From positions 1,855,719 through 1,878,460 of the forward strand of contig BLXT01004371.1 in NCBI GenBank assembly GCA_019648995.1: 22,742 bases of DNA, in the 5' to 3' direction. This document shows positions 10,801-22,262 of the stretch, one piece after another. The stretch's first letter is position 1. Each line of letters begins with the position of its first letter. The position numbers and the translations under genes were made by a program. Below the pieces are notes generated by a model. The model was not told the DNA's origin. It worked only from the letters and a program-made list of their open reading frames with translations, and did not search any database. The DNA comes from Plakobranchus ocellatus. Taxonomy: Eukaryota; Mollusca; Gastropoda; Plakobranchidae.

Positions 10801-13800
10801 GACTACAGGCTTAGTGAGGGTGGCACGCAAAGCAGAGTTGCTGCTGGTGGTAGGTTTGGTGACTGAGGGCAAAGGTGGGTTAAGGAGGTGTGCTGAGGAT
10901 GACAAGAGTGCAGTTGAGTATTGTGGCATAGCCTCTGATGCAGTGGAGAGGCTGCCAGTTATAGCAGTGGGTGGAATTTGATTTTTCTTTTCCCCTCGGA
11001 CTCCACTACTGGAACTAGCATTACTATCTATGGAGCCTCGATCTGAGCTTAGAGATTGCTTTTGCAAGAGTTTATCCTTCAGCCTCCTCCTGGTTCCTGC
11101 GAGATCAGTGGGTGTGTCTGGTGTAGCAGGTGTAAGTGGAGTCACAGGCGTTGGAGCAAGCTGAGATGGTACTTGTGATACTGCCTGGGCTATTTTTCTC
11201 TCTGTAACTTGTATTCCTGGAGATTCAACACTGTGAAATGTCACAGCTGGAATGTAAGGTATCACCCTCGGTGACACTGTGTTTGCTGTGGAAATATTCA
11301 AAGTGAGTTCAGGCCGAGACCTGTTGTGACTGAGAATCTGAAGCTGTGTTGGATTTGACGGGGGATTGCTGCTACTCGGTGTGACTGGCGTAAGCGGAGC
11401 TACACCTGAAACAGGAAAACTTAGCACCACTTTTCCTGTGCTTGAAGCGGATGATGCTAACCAAGAACCTGCAACAAGGTTTGCTCCGGTGCTGGAGGGT
11501 AAGGATGAGGCTGATGAGATTACTACTGCTCTATGAGCTGGGGCAGATGCTTTGGCAATGACAGCTACCGTCTCTTGAGGCTTGGTTGTTATGCTACTTG
11601 AACGAGGCAGAAGAAGCTTTGGGTACTGTCCTCCCTGAACAAACACAAGCTGCCCAGCCTGGCCTTGAGAAACTAAATTTTGCTTAATGGCTCCCGCTCC
11701 TCCCTCTGTTTCAAGACTACCTGTGGGCACACCAGTTGTGGCAGCCCCACGTGCCTTGGCTATAACCAAGTTCAAATCTTTGGGCCTATTCTTCGAGCCT
11801 TTGGGCCTTCCTTTTTTCCTGCGTAGAGTGAATTGAGAAGAATTGTCTGCAACAGTGTTTGAAGGAAGCTGGTTTTTGTCGTTGGATGGAGACTGAGTGG
11901 CACCTACGACACCAGATGAAGTAGTTATTGGTACTGTTGATGCATCAGACAAGGATGATGTATTGCCTGACTTGGATCCATCAGTCAATGTCTCTATGCC
12001 TCCTGCAACAGTCAAAGATTTGGACAAACTTGAACTTTCTGTAGTATTTTGCTCAAAGTCTGTGCCACTATTGTTTGCTATCAGTGGTTTGCTTTGGACT
12101 TCTGATTCAGTTTTGTTCAGAGACTCGGGATGAAGATCAGTCAATAAAACGTGTTTCTCTGACAGGCTTCGCCTCAGTGTAGAGGTTGGATTGGCAGAGC
12201 AAAGACCCTTAGCTCTGTGTTGGTGCAAGTCTGAGACCTGTGCGAATTTCTCTGAGCAGTCAGAACAGACAATGGGACCACTCAGTATGTATTCTCTGGC
12301 GGCAGCAGCAAGACCATCTGAGAGGCCTTGACTTTTGAAATGCTCAGTGGTCAGCAATTTCAACTGGCTGCGATCTTTACTATCTGAGCTCCCCAAAGGT
12401 TTTGCCACAGCAATAGGTGTTTGGGAGGAGGCAGACAATGCAGCATTGGAGCTCTGTTGTGAGGACAAACTTTGGACTCCTTGTGGAAGGGAGCCAATCT
12501 GCTGGAGGAGAATCTGACTATCAGAATTAACTGGAATAGACAAGCGTTGCTGAAGTGCAGACATGACATTAGAAGATGAAGGCTGGAATATCCCTGGTGC
12601 TGAGCTTTGTCGGCTCATCAGTCTCTTCTGGTCGTGAAGACTTCCTGATGACCCAATTTTATTCTTCCCCATACTGGTTGATATATCATGTGGTTGTCCA
12701 CCTAAACTCACAGAGTTTTTCAAGGGTGAATATGAATTCACTTGTGTCATATGAGAGGGTTCATATAGTGTTGTGGCCTCTGTTAAAGCAGAAACCAAGG
12801 GTGATTCTAACTTAGCATTGCTAGCCGATGAAAGCTGATGAATTGATTGATTGTTGACAGACCCATGCTGTTTCGGAGCCTGGAGTATTGACCCTATTAT
12901 GCTTGCAGCTTCGGATGTGACAGTGGTCGCCCTTGAGGCTAAATGAAGGGATGATTTAGGTGTCTGATCATGGACAGAAGAAGTGCCACCAGTGGAGTTT
13001 CCATCGGAAGGTTGAGATAACTGAATCTGGATCTGAATCTCACGTGGCCCAGGGCCTTGGACAATCTTAGTTGGTGGGGTTGTCGACATGTTTTGTGGGG
13101 CTAGCACTGCAGGTGAGGTACTTGCTAGATTTGCCTCTTGAAGTTTGACATCTTGCACCGCAACTATTCCTCCACCAGATGGTGAAGAGGACAGCATACC
13201 ATGGCCTGTTTGTGAGACTGACGGTTTTGAAGAAAAATCAGCAGCAGAGAAGCACAATAGTTGGGCTTTACTAAGTGCAGCTAGCTGTGGCTGGGTTAAT
13301 GATTTAGCACTGTGTGCCTCCGTTTGTGAGCTAGTCTTCTGTAACTGTTGAGCTAGAATGACACCATGTTGCAAATGCTGATGCTGCTGACTATGAGGTA
13401 AGACAATTAATCCCCCTTGCTGAGAAACTGCAACAGTATGCACAAGACCATCCACCTGCATCAATCCAAATCCTTTCTGAGGCCCACTCAAGTCAGACGT
13501 TGTTGGGGCTAACAACATCGTAGGGCTAGGAGAGGTTAGAGCAGCAGCTAACACTGATGACTTGGTCCCCATCTCGTCTGCCCTGCCTAAAGCTTTCAAA
13601 GATGAGGTTGAATTAGACCTTCTCACAAGGTGGTCTGGACGAAGAAGCCCAGATGTGCCTATGCCATCTTTCTCTTTCCCTGTTGAGTCTCCTACTGATA
13701 GGGATGCTGCAAGTTTCTTCTTTACAGCAGTTCTGTCTGCATTTTTATCCACTGCAAGCAAAGCATTACCTGGTTTAAGACCAAGAGAAGAAGATGTTGA

Positions 13801-16800
13801 AACCACCTGACCTTGGAGATCTGATAATCTCATTGTGTGAAATCCTGTGGAGTCACTGGCTTGACGGAGGTACCTGTTTTTCGACCTCGGCATTTCTACA
13901 ATGGGGCTCTTTTCAACCACCTCTGCATTAGTAGATATAATTTTCTGTATTCTATGTTCCACAATGTCTTTCATCAATGTCAGGGAAGCTGCTCCACTTT
14001 TAAACTGTCCTCTGACAGGCAGGCCAGCCTGCTCTGTATCCAGGGCGTGTTGATAAACTAAACTACGTTTATTAGTGTCACTATTGGTGGCCAGAGTTGA
14101 AAAAGCCGCAGTTGATTTCGAGTTGCCAAGCAATGGATTGCGAGATGGCATGGAAGACAGGCTGGGATCGACTGATGTTGAAACTGATGTCTCCAGAATT
14201 TTTCGGGCATTTTCATCAAAAGAGGCTTCCCTGCTGGACTGGCTGAAAACAGATGGTAAGCTGCTTAGGGAATGATCACTGCCACTGTGAGAGAATGTTT
14301 TGAGTCTTTTTGAGGACAAGGTGTCAAATGTTGTGGATACACGATCAGCTGTAAGATCACTGGAGTGAGAGCTAAGCAAAGGTCTGCTTTGGATTGGTTG
14401 TGCTGATAGCAAATTATGACTTGTATCAAACTGGCTAGCAATGGACATTGATGTTTTGTTCAGTAATCCAGGCTGAATGGAAGGGGTGGACAGCATCTTC
14501 AAAACCGTTCCTCCACTGGAACCAAGAGAACTCCTTATTTCACTCTTCTGAAAACCAACATTTTTTGCAATTGCTTCATTTTGGTCTTTAGTATTAATAT
14601 TCAATGTTGTACCCCTAGCTTCTGCATTAATTGCAAATTCCAGACGAGGTGAAAGAACCTTTATCCTCATACGATCTCCAGATATAAATTCATGTGTCAT
14701 AAGTATGGGGAGTTTAGGTTCTCCATTACATTGCTTACTTAAATCATTGCTTGCCTGGGCTTTGAGAGACTCAAGCTCACCAAGCACCTCCCCAGCCTCA
14801 GCAATATCATCCATGCAAATGATATTTGGCCGCACAAGGTTATGGACCTCACAGTATTTGACAAGTTCAGACTGGGATGGCTTGTCAAAGGCCTTAAACA
14901 CTCGGTTAAACCAGCCCTCTTGCTGCTGGCGTTTATTCTTATCAATTTTCTGTCGAATGCCCTCTAGCACTCCATGGCTTTGTTTTGTGACTAATTCAGA
15001 AGATTCCTGACTAGAACCAAGCTTTGCATCAACAATTTCTTTCTTCACACCTTCTTTTGCAGCAGACTGAGCCAGGCCTTCCAAACTTGATCCAGGCAAG
15101 CCAGCTGCACCACTGTCATCTAATGACTCATCTTGGCTTTTAAAGAGAAGAGATTGACTAGAATTACTGCTTTTATCCACACCTTCAATAACACAAGCAG
15201 CTATCTTATCAGCACTATGAGAAACGTTTTCCTCAACTAACTGCCCTTCTTTTTCTCTGTCCTCAACGACACTGCCAACTGCTTCACTTCCATCTTGCAC
15301 ACTGGGGATGCATGAAATACCTGTCCGCGAAACATGAGAGTTGGACTTCCAGTGCTTTGACAAATTACTCTTTGTTTTGAAAGAAACACCGCACACAACA
15401 CAGGGGAATGGCCTCTCATTGGTGTGGGTGCGTAGGTGTTTTTCTAGCACACTGGGTTTGGCACAAGTTATATCACAATAACTGCATTTATACTTTCCAA
15501 CTTTGGCTGCTTTTCCATCACTGGTGGTCTGCTGGGGCTGTTTCCTTTTCCCATTTCCATCTGGAAGAGGAGGATCAGATGCTACAGATGTGGTCACTTT
15601 TATGTTTTTTTCTATTCCCTCTTGCTTGACCACATTCTGCTGTTGAGACTGCCCAGCTGTGCTGACTGCTATTGTTGTTGATGGCACAACACCTGGGTTC
15701 AGCAACTTTACAGCCTCTAAGAGCTGCAAATCTGAGCCTGGCTGCCTTTTACTGTCTTGGCTGTTTGGCATATATAGAGTTAAGGTGTCCAGGTCTTTCA
15801 GACCCAATGTAATGGCACCAGCATTGATACCTGCTTCTCCTATTGCTGCCATCACAGAGTTGGAGATGGAGGACGTGCCAGGTACAGCTGATGAGCTTAT
15901 GGAAGCAGTAGCTGTTGTTGTGGAGGGTACAAGCAGAGCATCTCCAGAAGTTTTCACACTTTTTGAGGGAAAAATGCCTTTTTTCTGGTCCTGATTATGA
16001 AAATCTGTTGAGGAAGCAGTTGAAGATGAGGTGATGAAGATCTGGGCAGTGTCTGGTAAATCCATCAGATTAAAATCTTTGAGAAAAACATACTTCTGCT
16101 GATCATTGAGCAGTTTCTCATCAGAAGCTGTCATCCCATCTGCAGGATTCGATGGATCTTCTCGCATGTTTTGCAACTCAGAGTCTGTCACCTAAAGTTG
16201 TTTTAGAAAGAAAATAAAAGTTTCATCGCAGAGAATATGGCCCTTAATCAACATCAAAATTAATGTTTTTATGTGATGAGAAAAAAGATATCAATGCATA
16301 AGGAAACCATTGTAAACTGCTTATTGCAAACCTGAGTTCATAAGGATGGATGGCAAAGATGATGAGGAGGACACATAAAAAAAATATGCAAGCAGAAATT
16401 TACATTGGTTGTGTCACAAAGTTATAGTATATAATATGTATAGCAGTTGCACAAAAAGAATCAAGCTGCGGGTGTGCATCACTCAGAACAAATAAACAAC
16501 TTAAAGTGAAAAGGTGAAAATTTCCACTATATTAAATGCAGAAGGGATACAACATGTCTACAGCAAGTTCTGCACCCAAAAATTATAAGTAGTTTTCACC
16601 CATATAGATAATGGTTTTCATTGAAAGTTTAACTGTCTCATTTTGTGAGTATAATATTTTATGACTCCATTCAGTACTAAATATTAATTTACTGCTGATT
16701 AAAACTGAGTTTCCCCCCTACTTGCTCTACTTTCACGTTCTCAATAGCCCCATGTACATCTTAAACTTAATAAACAGTATGTTGATTAATGGTGCACAGT

Positions 16801-19253
16801 AAAGATTTCCAACAAAAATAAGGGATTAATAATATTCCTGGGTTAGTCGTAATTTCAATTTGTGATGAGAAAATCACTTTTGATGCTAAAACAGCTAATT
16901 GTCTTGAATTTCGGATGGTATCTCAGCCCAAAAATGTCTGTATAATAAATATGCTTGCTGTTTTTTTTTCCTTAGATAATTATTACTGTGCTACGTAATT
17001 TGATTCACTCTACAATTCTCTCACATCTTAATATGTGTGGCACTTAAGAAAACCCTTCACATCTTGCTAATTATACATGTTAATTTGTGTGTATGTGTGT
17101 GTGTGTTTTTCAATTCTTCCTTATATTCCATATCCATTCATGTGGATTTTATAGTGTGAATTAAGTTGATATCTTTATGAGAACTAAGTTTTCTCATATT
17201 CTAATTTATTACTCATTTACTTATGCTACACAGGCAAAAACTGTATTTGGAGCAATTGTACCTGAAAGAGGGCTTCCAATGAACGGGTGGATCGCCTCTC
17301 CCTGATCTGCTTGGGCTTTTCAGAATTGGATGGGGAATCACCACCAGCCCCACATTCAGAGACATTAATGTGAAGGTCTGGGAGTTCGCCTTTCAAATCT
17401 GATTGTGGTGATGCTTTCAGGCTTATAGTTAAAGCTCCAGGGGAAGAGTTAACTCGTTCAGCTTGTTCGATGCTATCAGAGGCAGATGCGTGCATGGGAC
17501 ATCTCACCTAAGAAACAGCATGATTTGAAAAAAATGAATACAAAATAAAGTATTAAATTTATGTTGTTAAAAAACTAATAAGGATAGGTCCTTGCCAATG
17601 AAACATAGCATATTGAATTTATAGTGTTTGGCTTCCTACATGTCATAATACTGACCTTGCTTTGGCAACAACAGATCCTCACTGATTTTCCGTTACAGTT
17701 ATCAGCTTAAAAATATCATGGAAGTCAAAGATTATTTACTTGACAAAGACAGCATTCCCTTAACTGGGTAAAAAGGAAAATGGGTAGATAGGCCATTTCT
17801 TCTTAAAGTTGTTCAAAAAAATCAAATCAGATTAGGGATTGAAACAACCAAAAATTCCACCTAATCAACAAGTCTGATACAAAAACTCCAAATCAGTAAC
17901 AAGTCACATATTAATATTTTAAACCATTAATATATCTTTAAAATATATCTTTTTATATACCTTGCAATAGTGAAAATGAATGCAAGTAATCAATATATCA
18001 ATTTGCTTTTAAAAATCTAACGTTTTAAATTTTAAGAAGGAAATATGTACTAAAACAAAGCCTTGTTCTCTAAATTTCAATTTGCAGCATCTGACTTTTT
18101 TAATTTAAAATGTGCTAGGTTTGGCCTCAACAAAAATTCTGCTGTAATCAAAAAGAGTACAGTACAAACAGAGCACTTCATTTAGTTATAGAAGAATCAA
18201 TGGCGCTTATCATCACAGAAGCCATTATAGTAGTAATCACTATCACCTCATAAAGCAGGAGCGCCACTATCAGTTTGTGACGATTACTGGGGATCATCCA
18301 TCCTAACTAATCGCCTGTTTAAAGCTTCTAACTAGGGATACTAAGGTGACAATGATATATTTTTTGCTGTAAAGATTGCATCAGTGACTGCTCATTGATT
18401 GGTCCATTCTAAAGGGTTATATGACTTTTCCTGGATAGATCAGCATGCCAACAGCTTTTCTTTGATTGAGGCATTCCATAAGATTGCCCCAAACACCTAC
18501 AGCACTCAGCAGCCAGGTCCTTCTGAAACTCCATGCCAACATTCATCTTAAGCTTAACTTCTTTCTTGACAACATCTTGTGAAACTGGGCAGATTTAGGG
18601 AGAAGCCAGTAGAATTGCTTCTTACAATAATTATCTATGATATTTGTCTATGGGGATTCCCCATGCAGTTGAAATGATCCTGACAAAAGCTACCACTATT
18701 ATTGCTACTTTGAGTATTACTATTAATACTACCATTAGCTCTGCAACTATTGGTCTTACTACAGTTACTGCTGCTGCTGCTGATCCTGCTATTGCTTCTG
18801 CTTCTGCTACTACTACAACTGCTGCTGTTGCTATTGCTACTGCTACTGCAAATGCTACACTGCAACCATTATTACTTCTTTTCAGTACCACTTCAACTTT
18901 TACTTCCTCTATTACTGCCAGGACTGCTATAATTATGATTTCCAACTCTACAATCACCAGCACAATCAAAACTTCTTCTACACCCATTCCCCTAAAACAG
19001 CAACAGCTTTGTCGCTGCTCCTTTAAAAAAAGTTTATAATGTATTTTAAAAAAATGAAATACAACTCCAAACGTAAAAATGATAGGGTCAGAGCTAAAGA
19101 GGACAGGCAAAATTTTATGTGTAAGAGGCATGCTGTGACAGCACTATGTTCCCATGGAATGAGGAAGCATAAAATAGGTAAAATGTTGATGATAATAATA
19201 GTAATAATAATAATAAGAAGAAGAATAACAAGAATAATAATAATAACAATAAA

Positions 19254-19320
<67 letters not shown>

Positions 19321-21747
19321 GTAATAATAATAATTTTGATAAAAATTCTATCAAAAACAATAGTTTTATATATATATATAAATTTTTCTTTTTAAGTTAA
19401 TGTAAATTTTATAATAATATCAGAAATATGTACATCTTCAACAGCTTTTTTTATCTTTATTCTTATGAGAGAAAAAACGAGTCAAAAATTTGAATCAACA
19501 ATTTTAGCACTAATGTGACCTCCACCTTTTGTTCTTGCGATGAAAAGGCCAAGTACTGTTGCTGCTGATCATGCTGTTGTTGATTTCCAACAGTCAGGCT
19601 GATTTCCTCGGATGATAAAGGATCAACAATGACAAGTTGCCCTTGTGCCCTCTGGAACACAACAAAAAATATATAAATAGCTGCCACTTGGTCCTGGTCT
19701 TCATTTTGAAGTTGTCACAAAGCATTTCAGCAGTTTCATTTACAATAACAAGATCCAGCCTCTTTTTATAAACAAAGGCACAATTAATTTGTTGATGCTG
19801 TTATTGATTATAGGACCAGTGAACGTCAGTGTGATGCCCAAGAAAGCTGGGAAGGGACATGATATTGAAAATTCACTGCAACACAATTTATAGAGCAGAG
19901 GGAACTATATTTACCTAGGTAAAGACCTGCTCTTTATTTCAAGGCACAGTTTCAGTGTTTTACATCTCAGTACAGTGCTTCAGTCACCAAGGTCTTGTGC
20001 TAGCAGTAAATAACTGGTATTAGCCGTTGTTGGCAGCTCTGTCTATTAGTGAATTTGTAATCCTATAAAATGTTTTGGTTTTTTTTTCTTTGTATACATG
20101 CAGTAATAAGTGAATTTCTAAGAGAATTAGAAAGACAGAAGGATGAAGAAGCGGGGCAGGTGGGAGTAAGAGTGGGCCAAGAGGAGAAGGATTAGGAAAA
20201 GGATGAGGAAGAAGAGAAGGAAGGGGAGGAGAAAGAAAAGGAGGGGGTGGAGAAGGAAGAAGAACGGCGGTGGAGGATTAGGAGGGACAAAAAGAAGACG
20301 TTAGGCCGAAAAAAAATGACTGTGGCTACCAAAGCATTGATAATTGTTTTCAAGTCTTCCAGCAAATCTTACTTGTAAAAAGAGTCCATGAAATAGAAAT
20401 CAAATAACCTGAAGCCAGAATTTCTTTTGGCCTATTTTTCTCTTTTGCTCACAATAGCATGAATGCAGAAAAATTTGATAAGTTTTTAACATATTTGTCG
20501 TGCACGAAGAAGCTATGAACGAATTAAGATAGATGCAATAGGTGTAGAACTCACATCTAAAACAGCTGGATCTATGGTCATAGTGTATTCTGGGAGGGAG
20601 TGGGTGGGGGCAGCCTCTGCCGGCAGATCCTTGCATATCCCACTGATCACTTCAGCTCCACCAACTCCACCAGAGGTGGAGTAGGCTGTCACATTTTTCA
20701 CAGGTCCACTAGAAGATGATGCCACAAGAGTTGCTGGGGGAGTGTGGCGTGCTAAGATGACATGTGGTTTGGCTGAGGACAGAGGCGAGGAGAAAGGGAT
20801 GCTAGGTACTGCCTGGGACTCTTTCACTGCTTCTGGAGGTATGGGTGATGAACCCCTTGTGGAGGAGGAGGATGAGGTGGAGGCGGACGGTGTTGTTGAG
20901 AGTGCCAATGAAGTGGGTGAGGAAGGTAATGTGTGACTTGAATTTGAGGTGGCTGAGACATTGTCTGGCGCGGTTGCGGCACGAGACAAGATGCTGGCTT
21001 TTCGACTTGTGGGCTGGGCATTACCTGCCGTTGAAAAAACAAGAAAGCAGCAAAAAATCAGACAAAAAAAAAAAATATATTAAATGCTAAACTTATCAGA
21101 CATCAGAAGTGTAATATTAAACAAGTTTACTAGGATGCATGTGTTGATGTATAAAACAGTCACATGTATGAGATATAATGTTCCAAAATATAAAATTAAT
21201 CACATGAAAGCAATCAGTGAAAAGAAAATAATCAAAATAATTTTTAAAAATTAGAATACTCAACAATAGTATTGCACCAAAGCCTAAATAATGTCTGAAG
21301 AACAAAAAAATATTATATATTTTTTTAAGGGAACAAAACTCACAGCTTCAAAAGATTGTGCATTACATATTTATAGGTTTAATCATTCAGGAAGGAAGAA
21401 ATGTCACAACTTTAATTAAGAAAAAAAATACACAGAAATTGTACAAAATCTTCTGCCTAATCATTATACATTACCTCGTTATAACCACAAAGTACAATGT
21501 CTAACTTTTCTTACTTCTGACTGATTTTCATGAAGGAGATCGAGAGAGAAGTAGAATCTCCCTGAACTCCAGTGGCTTTTACTGAAACATCTTCAACTCC
21601 AATCTTTGCTGGTGCCAATTGCATTAACATTACAAAATTCTATGAAAACAGCACATAATTTTGGTTCCTCGAAAACATAAAATGAAAGTGTAATTATAAA
21701 ACAAAGTGACTAGGTTTAATAACGGATAATTATTATTATTATAATTA

Positions 21748-21793
<46 letters not shown>

Positions 21794-22185
21794 CATCATC
21801 ATTATTATCATTATGATTATTATGATCATTATTATACATACATATAAAGAATATGTACGTAATTGTTTATTCATCCAACTATTTATTTTTTCTCAAACAT
21901 TTATATTATAGCACTCAGTTAAAAAAAAAAACACCGTGAGACTTTGTATCTCTTTTTTCAAGTTCCTTTAAATTTTCAAAACTCTGGTTGTTCATAATTT
22001 ATTCATTTATTTGTTTATTTATTTTTCTATTTATTTATTTATTTATTCATTTATTCATAAGGTATCGATATCTGCAGTTAAAAGGTTTTTTTTTTTTTTT
22101 TTCATTTGACTGATAAAATAATCCTTAATACTACACAATTAGCTTTCCTTCAAAAAAGTAAAAGATAAACAGATAAATAGATGGG

Positions 22186-22262
<77 letters not shown>

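Larger units (their letters stand above)
17508..19525 (-). other. HIVEP intron C-D
   Basis: An intron of about 2 kb. 18180-18600 is less AT-rich and more complex than its surroundings and may be an old repeat, but I cannot name it. 18684-18870 and 19184-19335 are triplet repeats listed separately. Confidence 0.6.

Noticed and set aside
10048-15994. Numerous plus-strand open frames of 60-110 codons
   Set aside because: All are antisense shadows of the giant exon, whose low-complexity codons avoid stops on the other strand.
16189-16191. Start codon at 16191 for the 2396-codon frame
   Set aside because: The first codon is GTG directly after a TTTAG acceptor, and it joins in phase 0 to the exon ending CTCTTTCAG at 17262. 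It is an internal valine.
17505-17507. Start codon at 17507
   Set aside because: Also GTG right after an acceptor (TTTCTTAG); internal, not a translation start.
18631-19395. Long frames of Val/Ala, Thr/Ala, Ser/Asn, Ile or Leu
   Set aside because: Products of triplet microsatellites; open in several frames on both strands.
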